DNA from: Echeneis naucrates | Lineage: Eukaryota > Chordata > Actinopteri > Carangiformes > Echeneidae | DNA length: 64,000 bases | Direction of reading: 5' to 3' | NCBI RefSeq assembly: GCF_900963305.1 | Contig: NC_042524.1 | Span: 6,185,764-6,249,763 of the forward strand | Part shown: one piece after another, positions 12,501 to 24,100 of the stretch | Position numbering within the stretch: the first letter of the stretch is position 1 | Layout of the letters: each line of letters starts with the position of its first letter | Position numbers and translations under genes: made by a program | The notes under the pieces: generated by a model | Told to the model about the DNA's origin: nothing | What the model saw: only the letters and a program-made list of their open reading frames with translations | Databases searched by the model: none

Positions 12501-15500
12501 CAATAGAGAGTACAAAGGTTTATTGCTCTTTTACAAGCTCAATATGTACTCATCTTATATAATTATCTGAAGACGCTGTTTATTCCTCAGTCAACATGAA
12601 CATCATTTGCTGTAATGCTACATCACACACTCTTGGAGTAAAGTATGAAAATGTGTACACATTTAAAATATCCATTTTAAGGAACATTCATTTAATACTA
12701 ATTTAGAAAAGAACCAAGCCAGTAACTTTTCCCATTTCCAATCCAATCAGCAGAAACTAAACTCAACTGAGGAGCCCTTACTTGAAGCCCAGGAACAAGA
12801 ACTGAAGCCATGCCCAGGAGAACACCAGCATGAGCACCATGTTGGGAAAAGCAAAGCCGAACCAGCTGGCAAAGTTGATCACGTTACCACTTTCAGGGAA
12901 GAGCCTAAAAAAATATGAAATATGAAGCAATGAGAGGAGGAAAATCAGAGGTTAACTCTGTAGAATAACTTTTTTTCTTCTGTTCGCGTAGATATGTGTG
13001 ACTGATATTCATTCAGGTCTTACTCTTCGATTTGACCTTTCAGGATGAGGTTGGGCGTTGTCCCGGTGAGCGTGGCTGTGCCTCCGATGCTGGCAGAGTA
13101 ACACACACTCAGGCTCATCCCTTTGGTCAGGTGTGAGTACTTTGCTTCTATTGCTCGTAGCTTGGACTCCTGGAGTGAATCTAGACCCTTGTCGTTTTCA
13201 TCTAGAACCCAAATCATCTGGTGAGTTAGTATTCTGGCGTTAGGAAACAAATCGATCCCTCTGCTGTTTTCACTTACACACTCTGTCCTCCGGCTCAGCT
13301 GGGACATCTGGCTGTTTCATACTGGTTATATCCTCCTTCGTTTCTGTCAGCTCAAGCTCAAACGTCTCGTTGTCTGCACCTCTAGCCTCAAAATCTCTGT
13401 CACTCGCCTGCATCTCGGTGGCTTTGAGCTGCTGCAGCACGGCTTGGGCGATGGGCAGCATCATGGCTGTGGTAGCCGTGTTGCTGATCCACATGGAGAG
13501 GAAGGCCGAGACGATCATGAAGCCCATCATCAGCCTGTGTGGATGTGAGGGATTGGAGATACTGACATGCATTAACAATGATGGGCATGAGCACTATTCA
13601 CGGATTTAACATGTGTGTTATTGTTTGCATGTGATTTATCATAGGATGGTGTTACAGGTGTTGCAGTGTTTTTTCTAAATTCTGCGTGTGTTTTGTCCTC
13701 AGAGGGTTCTCAGGGGGCCACCGTACATGTAAATATGAAATGACTTGTTAATTTCTTGGTGCTCTGGTTGTTGGGAAGAAATCAGTGAAGTGAGAAACTG
13801 TAAATACAGAAAATACTCTTGTGCTGACCGAAAAGACCTAAATGCAGGATTGGCATGATAAGTCTTTTATGTGCACTGTCAGAAATAAATGTGATGTGTT
13901 AAATGTGTTAAATGATCTTAAAACTAAATCAGTTTAATGAACCTTTTGTGTGACAAAGCTTTCTTACAGGGAAGGACGAACACCAACCAGCAGCAAAACT
14001 CGGAGGGCGATGCGCTTATGGAGGTTCCACTGCTCCACTGCGATGGCGACCAACAAGCCGCCTATGAACAGCATGTTGGAGTCTTTCAGGTATTCAATAC
14101 TGACCTTAGAGAGATCACACAGACACAAACCTCAGAACAAAACGAACTCTGAAGTAACTGAGGAGCATCCTGTCTAATGCAGAGCTTATGTTGTGTCGAA
14201 TTTGTTTGATGACCAACAAAAGTGAAAAACTGCATTTAGCAGATCTTTCATTTACTCCAAAGTTTGATCTTATTGTCATATCATCAATTTCAGTATGGAC
14301 TGTTTCATCAGTTCAGATAAATTCACAGATTATTCTGCTTTATTTTGTTCTTTTCTTGACTCTGGCCGGAGCTGGTCTTTGGCTGAGAAGTGAAGAGGAT
14401 AAGAAAAATCAAAATCAGGTTGTAGTTTCATCCTAAACAGTTCAAATCTAATTGTACTTTACTATAATAATGATATTGTGTTAACTGCTACTGCACCAAA
14501 TCTGAGCAGAGGTTTAATTATATTATATTTAGTCAGTTTCAACTTTTCAGATTCAACATCTAAAAATTTGCTAGGCACCATTTTTTAGTTTTTTTATTTA
14601 TTTAAATAACTGAAGAACAGTTCAAATAATAATTTCACAGAAAACTAGCATGCTCACTGTACCACCATTATGCCATATATTCTTGGACTGCACCTTTAGA
14701 AACACCTTACCAAACTAAACTGGATAACTGGAGAAAATTATGAAAGTCTGGTCCACCATGAGCAGCTACAACAGTAAAACTCTACAAATATTTTAATAAT
14801 CAAGCAATGTTGTTTATTTGAATGTAAACTATATTATTAATAGTAACCTTCATACTAAAATAGGACATTCAATGGTTTGTTTTTTTTTTTTTAAATGGAG
14901 TATTGTTACATGTATAGTATATTAGGTGACGTAGGAGTAAAACACAGTTACATATAAACCCCCTCATAATGAAGCACAGTATAAATGAGGTGGGTACCTC
15001 TCCAGCCGTCATGATGCCCATCATAGGAAAGAGGACGACGGGCAGCAGGGCAGTCACAGCCAGAGGCATACACTCTGTACACCAATACAGAGCCATGAGG
15101 ATGATAGCATAACCACCTTTCGCTTCCTGTGGACACACACACTCAGATCAGAAGTGGCGGTGAAAGAAACATGCTCAATTTCTCTAAATGAACAGGAACA
15201 AACATCACAGACACAGGTGATGACTTGGATTGGGTTAGGCACGTGGAAGAAGCGACGGAGACACACAAGATTTACAGAAATTCATCTTTAGCGTCCTTCA
15301 GCTTATCTCCATTCACTCTTTAAAAGGCAATAAGACTTTACACATGCAGATAGCAGCAACCCTTGGTCATAAAACAGTGTTGAGATCTTGTCTCATGAGA
15401 TAACTCTTTATGGGTTCTCTGTAAAAATCATTTTTCTTAGACAGTTTAAACTACCCGACACAAAAATTTTCCATTGCACCGAGACCTCATTCAACTCTGA

Positions 15501-16901
15501 GCATCGTGAGGCAGTCGGTGATGATGTCTGCTTTGTGATATTTACACTTTTAAAACATTAGGATAAAGTGATTTTTGAAATTAGTTGTAATGAGAAGACC
15601 ATTCTTATGACGGCACACTCAGCAATTATAATAAACTCAATTTACAAAGCATTTAAATAACAGAAATTAAGACATGGTCTAATAAATCGGCATAAATGCA
15701 AGCCTATGTTAAATCATTTTAAAAAACAGAAAAATGACCAAGGGATTTTATATGGTGGGGGCTCTAAGAGAAATAGTTCAGTCACCGTCTGTAATAAGCT
15801 GCAAACTGAGAGCAACCAATAGGGAACCGTCAGATTCATACCAGGTCAAAAAAAAAATTTTGATCTCGAACATGAGGCCAATGACAGAGAGATAAAATTT
15901 GACAGAAAATTTCTATTGAATGAAAATACACATCTGATATTTTAAAGGCTGCTGTTGATAAGATGCTGCATGCCTGTGTCTAATGAGGAGTTTCATACAA
16001 AGGGGGTGAGGGTGTGTTTCAGTGAGTTCAAATATCTTGTTTCCTTTATTGTTTTCTGGAAAACAGGTGTAAAATTCATCATTCGCCACATGAAAATTAT
16101 TAAACAGGCAATGCATTGTGGGAACCTTTTAAAATCTAGGGGGCTGCCATCATTGTGCGTCTTTACCTGCACTGTGCCTCATCAACAGAATGTGGTTTAA
16201 GATCATCTGTACACTCTGTTACTGAACTTTTGACTTTCATCAATCATAAAAACATTGGACTCACTTCACGTCGCACACTTTGACTCCAGGGCAGCATTCA
16301 CTTGATGTTGCCAGTTGCGCTACACAATAATGAGTTTTACAGATGATTACAAGTTAAATAATTTATCTGTTTGAATACATTAAGTATTTGGTTTATATTG
16401 AGATCATTTTGGCTTTCCTATTTTCGAGAGCCTGTAATTTCTTTTTGTCAAATAGAAGAACTAGAGACTGTATAAAAAACTTTCTTATTAATCGGTTGAT
16501 CAAACATATAATTTTTTTTTCACCATATTAAGATTGCTTGTTTTGTTTGCTCGACAGTATCTTCTCTTGTTAATCAATGAACTAATCATTTACTAATTCA
16601 TTTTCAGCTGTACGGTAGCGGCTAGTTTTCGGGTATCTAAATAATCAGCCAATGAGTGAAACAGGGCAGAGAGCCAGGATAAATATCTCCAGCCGCAGTC
16701 AAATGTGTGTAACACTGGTAACTATTCAGCCAAGCCAAACAGATTAACACAGCTCATCACCTCCATATACACACAAACACACACACTCACCGATGTAGGG
16801 TATATGATTGGCAGGGGAAGGAGGACCAGTGGAGCGAGGAAAATGATGATGTAGTTTCTGTGGTACCAAAGCCACAACAGACAACTACGGAGGGTGTTCA
16901 T
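9580..16901 (-). CDS. slc13a2: Sodium/dicarboxylate cotransporter, SLC13 family
   Basis: SLC13A2 couples Na+ to uptake of succinate, citrate and other Krebs-cycle dicarboxylates at the plasma membrane. Twelve coding exons on the minus strand join in perfect phase: 16901-16791, 15126-14998, 14104-13968, 13534-13278, 13201-13024, 12904-12782, 12407-12198, 11372-11272, 11100-10985, 10589-10428, 10340-10203 and 9708-9580. They give 1791 bases, 596 aa, close to the family's ~590. The start [17 protein letters not shown] matches the family N-terminus. Two SNT motifs, which in this family bind Na+ and carboxylate, are intact at S143-N144-T145 ([11 protein letters not shown]) and S493-N494-T495 ([10 protein letters not shown]). 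The hydrophilic loop with [14 protein letters not shown] is the usual cytosolic insert. The protein ends [18 protein letters not shown]. Position between unc119 and vtn favours slc13a2 over slc13a3 or slc13a5; this is inference. Confidence 0.95.
9987..10016. repeat. (CA)n microsatellite in the last slc13a2 intron
   Basis: About 13 CA units in a row within the intron between the last two coding exons. Confidence 0.85.
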
Positions 16902-17815
16902 GGCAGAACAGACAGAGACCCCAGTGACAAAAAAAAAAAAAACTATCCCGACGTCTCACTCGGAGCCAACAACTGATCAGGATGAACGCCACCTGATTAG
17001 ACTCAAGAGTTCAAGTGCACATAAAGACACTGAGGCACAAGTGATGAAAAGTAAAGATATCCAGGACAGAGAATCGGTGAGGTAACCAGGCTTTATATCG
17101 CTGCAGCATATCAAACATTAACTCAATGCCAGAAAGATCACAATCATTGACTGGGAGGTAGCTGAAGCTATTAGGAAAGAGAAGAAAGTAACAGCAAGGG
17201 ATCGGAGAAGGGGAGGGACTGGTAGATGAGAGAGATAGACAAACAATAGCAAGTTTTATCATCAACTGTGGCAGGTGTAGTCAAAGGTTAAGAGCAGTGC
17301 CAATGAAACTGAGAAGTAGAGAACAAAATATAAGACAATCTGCCGCGGGGCACCACAGGGCCCCTATCTGTCCTATAAAGGCTGCAGAAATCCTTAAGAA
17401 TGACTTATGACATTACTTGTATCATTCGTAAATTATTTGCCACAACAAAACTTTCTCGTTCATAAGTTTCACCATGTATTTTAACGAGCAAGTCCTGTAT
17501 CCCAATGTAAATTAGTTTATTGTAAAGTTACAAAAAGTTTGTTTTGTTTGCTTTTTTGCATTTTATTGCTGTTTCTGTAAGCAGATGGGAAACGAACAAC
17601 AAAGCACAACTGTTTCGTGAAGGTTGTCTATGCTCAGTTAAGTTAATCAAATTTCTGTTTGGATTTTATGACACTGAGCTTTTTTTTTTTTTTTTTAACA
17701 ATTGCTTCTTTCCTGAAATGAACTACATGACTCTTAGAAATGCACGAGAGGCAACATGAGAACACTGTTCACTTCTCAATAAATGGATCACATGTAGTAT
17801 TTTATGATCACATCA

Positions 17816-17860
17816 AAGTTTATATATGTATAAAAGTTTTTTTTATACATATATAAACTT
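17816..17860. repeat. Perfect 20-base inverted repeat
   Basis: The arm AAGTTTATATATGTATAAAA (17816-17835) is followed by a five-base loop and its exact complement TTTTATACATATATAAACTT (17841-17860). It could form a cruciform or hairpin. It may be the core of a small AT-rich palindromic element. Confidence 0.85.
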
Positions 17861-18837
17861 AATTCAAATGGAAGATAAATAGCAATGAGTTGAATGATAA
17901 ACTACAGTGACAGACATGGTTATCAGAGCTTTGTTTGTCGATTGACTGATTAATATAATAAATATTGTTTTTACTTTTAAAATGGCTTGTCAGTGTTGTA
18001 TCTCTCAGTCAAAAAATGAAACACCTCATGAAAGGAGGACATCAGACCAAATGACAAATCAGATTTTAGGTTTTCATAAATGTAATATTTAGGGCTCCCA
18101 TTTCCTTGATGTACACATCCGTTCCTACATTTTTTATGAACTTTATGACTGGCTGTTCTACAGTTTACCGTCTACATTTAAATGAAAGGCAATTGACTAG
18201 TTTAATATTTGACATAAAAAGAGGCAGGTCAATAAACAATATGGTCAATCATAACAGAAGAGTCTGGTAATGTAGAGATGGTGCATACAAAATATAGTAA
18301 TTTACTTTTTATAGCTGCTTATAAGATGACCCATGATTTATTGTTTAATTGGAAGGATCATAAAATACTTCCAATTGGCAAATAAATGTAGATACGGGGG
18401 AAGAAAGCACAGCACCACCATTTTTCTGATCCAGTTCCTGCCAAACTTCTCTTTGGGAGGTGTCCAGATTCCATTGATTTCTGATGCCTGTAAAGGGCTC
18501 TGGGGAGATCTCTGACTGCATCCTGAGGCTCCATCCACACTACAATATACCCATTTAAATATATGTCAGGACAAGTGTTTGAGCACTTTGGCTGCCTGTA
18601 ATATATTACTCATGTTGCATTAAGCACTTGTAGTCAATGCCAATAAGACCCAATCAGGGACTATCCACATCATTATTTTAAAAAGTCTGTGGTTTTTTCT
18701 GTTAAGGCTAAGAGGAGTTTTCAAACTAAATTGGGGCCAACAGCATTTACAAAACCCTGGCCCTGCAAAAGTCAACAAAAACAGACTAATAGAGACAGGG
18801 GTACAAACATTTATCAGTTTTATAATGAATGAATTGT

Positions 18838-18922
18838 ACTGCGACCTGTCCATGGAGACCTGCCCTCGCCCACAGTGAGCTGGGATTGGCTCCAGCAGGG
18901 AAAAGCGGTAGAAGATGAATTA
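18838..18922 (+). repeat. SINE-like repeat, 3' tail only
   Basis: Contains CACAGTGAGCTGGGATTGGC, CTCCAGCAGGGAAAAGCGG and TAGAAGATGAAT, matching the tail of the copies at 40315-40376, 44173-44398 and 46080-46416. It is 5' truncated. Confidence 0.7.
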
Positions 18923-21176
18923 TACTGCCATTGCTGTAAAATGGATTTAGAGGCTAAATTGTCTCATATCTTACAAGGAAGAGCATGTCAGTATTGACAA
19001 AGGTTTAAGTATTAATGCAGTCATGACAATTTTGTAAAACGTGTCAGTTTGTAATCAGCAACCTGGTGAATTTTGAGAGGCTGATGTTTCTGCCTGTAAT
19101 TATCATTGTTATTATTACTTGTAATCAAGGGTACATATGAGAAAGGGGGTTGGTTCACTTACTACCAAACTTGTGACCCTGAAGAATGAATGAAACCACA
19201 GGTGATAGTTCTGTTATTGTGACTGCAATCCCCCCGCGCTGTGGCTGCATCAAAGACATAAACAGAAGAGACATAGTAAACATACAAGGTAATATTCGTA
19301 AGAGTGCAACAGTGATATAGCTTAATGAAATAAACAATGCCAATATGAATGAATAGGGGATAAAATATTTCTCTTCTTCTTTTCTAATTGTAAAGAAGAC
19401 TATGAACAAAAACTACTCTTTAAATAAACAAAACTAACCAGATGCACCACCACAGCTACACAGAAATTGCCTAACTCAAACATCTTCAGCGATAATATTT
19501 AAGTGGAATGAATATTAGGGGCAACAATAATTCACAAATAACTATAACTGAGAGAATTTAATACTGCATGAACATGATAACAGAATAGCAACTTCAATAA
19601 TAAATTATGACTTACAGTCTCATGGACACACATGAAGGCTGGAACTAGCAAATTAAGAAGGAAAGGTCCAGAAAGTGAAATCCACACTGGAGCTGTGGAT
19701 GTGTTAGTCCAAAAAAAAAAAAAAAGCAACTCTCACTCTTCATCCCTTCATCCCAGGAGAGAGTTTGCCTAATCTGTGCTTAAATGCTGAAATAATCAAA
19801 ATAAATCTGTTTGTATAAAATATAACAGTTTATCTGCATTGCCAACTTTTACTTTTAATACCTTCAGTGTATCTTCCTGATTACATTCACATAGTTGCAC
19901 TCAAGTATGAATGTTTTGCTCTTGGAACCTAACTTTTATTGTCTTTACACAGTGGTTTCATCCACGGACATCAGATCTGAATATGTCCTAATTCAAGATG
20001 CTGTATACAACACAGCTTTGTTGCTACAGTAGAAGCATAAAAACCAACAAGCACTACACCAGAATAATAATAAAAAGTGACTAACAATAAAAAAAAACAA
20101 AAACACAATGCAGTGGGTTATGTAACATCATCATACATTTTTGTCCTACACAAGCTCCACTGGGAACCAAAGTCCACCTGACTTTATCATCGTCATCAAG
20201 TTTATGGATAATTTCACTGCACCTCATTAAAGCCGAATACATTTTAAACACCTGCTTCACACTGTCTCTACCTATCTACTGTTTCTACAGCGTGTCATTG
20301 TCATTGTAGTGGAAAAATACTGACACTCTCTGAAAGAGGCATTTTGTTTCCATATAGATATACATGTATAATCTTTCAATGTTTAACAGGTCACTGGAGG
20401 TCAGATAAGTATGTGATGAGGAAGTAAGATTACTTTAATCTGTTCTCAGGCTCCAGCTTTCTGCCTGCTGGTGATGTGCTGGTCTCAGCCTCTGTGTGTC
20501 TGATCACCAGTTTCTGTCAGTCAGTCTCCTGCCGTTCACAGCCCAAATAAAACTAAAAGGGTGTCCCAGAAAATACAATACTATTTCACATTTTCTCTCC
20601 CTAAGACAACTATTTCTCTGAATGTGGAGGAAGCCATTGTGTTTGCTGTTTGGATGTTTTTGTGTACCAGAGATCAATAAAGGACTGACCTAGTTACAAA
20701 GTGTTTCAGCTCAGGTTCCCTCAGTCTCTCGGTCACTCATCTAGAAATTATATCTATGTGCGTCTGACCACTGTCGCAGTTTCTGGTCAGGATTTAGTTT
20801 GATTTTTTTTTATTTAGTCTGCATGTTCTGTCTTTTAAATTAAGTAGAATTTGGATGTTACATTTTTTATTAAACCTTTTCTGAGTGCTGTTCTTGTTAG
20901 TCTGATGTTTGTAGGACAGACAGGACAGAGATCACAGTTTAATGATTATCACAGCTGAGTTTTGACCAATCAGGGAGGCTGACGGCCTGGGGTCAACATC
21001 TCCTAAAATATGTCTATTGATCCCCATCTGTACACAATGCTGCACCTCAAAGTGGAGCTCAGATCCATCTGACCGTATGCTGTTGTAAACAGGGAGAAGA
21101 GTCCAGTTCTCCTCTGAATTTCTATTCCAAATTTTCAGTTTGACATTTGAAAGTAAAGTTGGGTCTCTAAGTCGAG

Positions 21177-24100
21177 ATGAGGCCAGCAGTCCTGGCCCTC
21201 GTCCTGCTGCTAAACACCGCCTTCGCTGCAGAGCGTAAGTCTTCTTCCACTGTTACAGCATGTTTATAGATTCACAGGAATTCAAATATTGACCAAGTGT
21301 CCAATATACATCAGTAATATGCTAACTTATAGACGTAAAAGGATCACAAGGGAAAAAAGAAAGAGAAACATATGAATGCACAAAAATATTTTGTATTTGG
21401 AGGGAACGATATTGAGCTCTTGGTCCTTAAAGACACTGAGATAATACAGATACTGTACTTGCATTTGGCTGTTTCAGTCTATCCAGCTGGTTTTGCATCA
21501 AAGGACATTTCATGGTAAAACAAACTGTTTCCACAGAGTCCTGTGTGGGTCGCTGCGGCTCCTTCGACGCACAGAGGAAGTGTCAGTGTGATTCTATGTG
21601 TGTGTACCATGGAAGCTGCTGCATGGACTTTGATGCTGTCTGCCCCAAAAAAGGTCAGAACAGCTCATGGCTTTTTAAATCATGACTACCACTAAAAAAA
21701 TCTTCATGTGACTAAACTTTGGCCTTCTCTGTTCTCTGTAGCACGCGGTGATACCTTCACTGACTACGATGAGGTCACAGAAGTCCTGACAACTGTTTCC
21801 CCAAATGTTGAATCTACTTTTAACACAGTTGCACCAACTTCCTTTCTCCGACCGAGAGCCACACAAGCACTCGCACCCCCTTTATACCCCAACAGGACCC
21901 ACTGCAATGGGCAACCCTTTGATGCTTTTCTGCAGCTGAAGAACGAGTCCATCTATGCATTCAGAGGTAAACATGGATCTATACACAAACTTTCATAAAG
22001 CTCAAAACTGTGAATTTTTAAAACAATCATGATGGACTTAAGTTTACTGGTTAAAAGATTTCTTTTCATCTAGAGAGCAACATCTAGAGAGAAAAGTTGC
22101 TGAGTTCTAGCTCTCATATTTCTGTGCAAAACTTTTGAATGTGAACGAAAAAGAAACAAGCTCACACAAATTGTGCAATGAAGGTTTCAGTTTAGATTTA
22201 TCAAACAATTTCATGCAAAGTGCAAGAAATAAAAAAATATGATATTTAGTGTATTTAGTCTTTTAAAACAGCACACATTCTCCTCAGTGAAGTATTTGTA
22301 AAGATAACAATCAGAGGAGATGATGGCAAAGAAAAAGCACAGACCACACCATGCTGCCTCGCATAACTGAATTTCGCATATTGGCATGATTGTAAAAGTT
22401 TATCAAGTAAAAACTGAAATGTTGAAGAAGCTTAGTCCTACTGAGGGACCAAATATCGTAAGCACAATACTAAAGGTCAGATGTGTTTGTTTGTTCATTT
22501 CGAACTATGACTCAGGAGTAACAAGTCATCTCAGTGGTGATTTGCTCTTTTTTCTCTGGTCCACAGGCTCAGATTCGTTCATGAACGGGTCTTTCTGCTG
22601 CCTATTCTCTGTGTATTTTCACGACTCATAACTAAGGGTCTTTCTTTCATTATTCACGTGGTTACTGCGGTAACATGACCAATGCTGTTATTACTGGTGA
22701 GGAGAGCTATCTGACGTTAGCACAAAGTTAATGTTAGCTGTGTAGCTATGGGATGGATGTTTAATCTGCCTTTCCATTGGAATGAATTCATACACTACAG
22801 GTTTTCAGTGACCAGGCTAAAGCACTGTGTCGGAGTGCACAAACTGCCCACCTATGGGCCAGAAGAGGACAGGCAGTGTCCAACATGCAGCAACAGTGTT
22901 TCAAAAGTCAGCATTTGGCATCTTCAAATTGTTCAAAGGTCTCAGTGTCTTCAAAGTCTGATGTGAAACGAGTTTATTCAAAATACAGCAAGTGTCTGAT
23001 CAAACAGCTCAGTGGATCTGACCTTGGAGTCAGAATTCACACTCCTTAACAGCTTTCAGCTCTCAGCTACCTGATTATATACCTATTCTCAGAGGCCTCC
23101 CAGATTATCAGCAGGTTTTTTGCAAATATATGCTGCAATCACCCCGTTCAATCTACCAGTTTATCTTTTTCTCCAGCTCAATGCTTATCATCTAACAGCT
23201 GAAAGTTAATCCCATAACACGTTCTATAGTACATTATTTGATTATTTGTCTTTGAAAAATCCTTCAACTACCTTGTGTCGTTCCTGCAGGTGATTATTTT
23301 TTTGAGCTGGATGAAACGTCCATTGTTCCTGGTTACCCAAAATTAATCCAGGACGTTTGGGGAATCTCAGGGCCCATTGATGCCGCGTTCACACGCATCA
23401 ACTGCCAGGGAAAAAGCTACATCTTTAAGGTAGAAACCCATACATTTAGAGGAACAACCTCTGCTGAAGGTTACACTGGTGCACAGGAGCCCTCAAAGCC
23501 CTGGAGTTAGTAAATTGTTTTAATCTGCTGTTAGAAATTTCTATGTTATTAAATTATCAATGTCAGATTGAAAGTGATGGTTTGATACAGAAGATGCCAC
23601 ATTTTATATACTGACCTGTAGAATGAGATTTATATAATATTTTATAACCATAATGTATTGCTGAATGTTACCCAACTAATCGTGCAAACAAAGTTTATTT
23701 GTTTGAGTTATTTGCAATATCTTCACAATGGATGTAAAGAAGGGAGAAAGACTTTGGTGCTACGTTACCACTAATCTGGCTCTCTGATATTTTTTCAACA
23801 GAAATCCTCTGACAAGAGTCCATAAAATTAGAATCCAATTTATCAGTAGAAATTTTATGCTCAAAAATATGCTGTTAGTTGTAAAGCAATGACATCTGAT
23901 GCCACCATGAGTGCATCAGACCTCACTGCTCAAGGCTTTGTGTTGTTTCTGTTCCAGGGAAACAGGTACTGGAGGTTTGACGGCGATGTTTTGGATGAGG
24001 ACTATCCGCGGGACATTTCGCTCGGCTTTGACGGGATACCAGATGACATTAATGCTGCGTTTGCCATTCCAGCACCAAACCACCGTGGCAAAGAGAAAGC

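Larger units (their letters stand above)
16902..21176. other. Spacer between divergent slc13a2 and vtn; no gene found
   Basis: slc13a2 is transcribed leftward and vtn rightward, so both promoters should lie here. Mammals carry SLC46A1 and SARM1 in this interval; I found no exon of either. Short open frames near 18333-18540 and 19155-19409 show no family motif. The stretch holds a perfect inverted repeat at 17816-17860, a SINE tail at 18838-18922 and AT-rich sequence. Confidence 0.55.

Noticed and set aside
18333-18540. Short frames on both strands that might mark an SLC46A1 or SARM1 exon
   Set aside because: Neither translation contains a motif of these genes, and no flanking exons were found.
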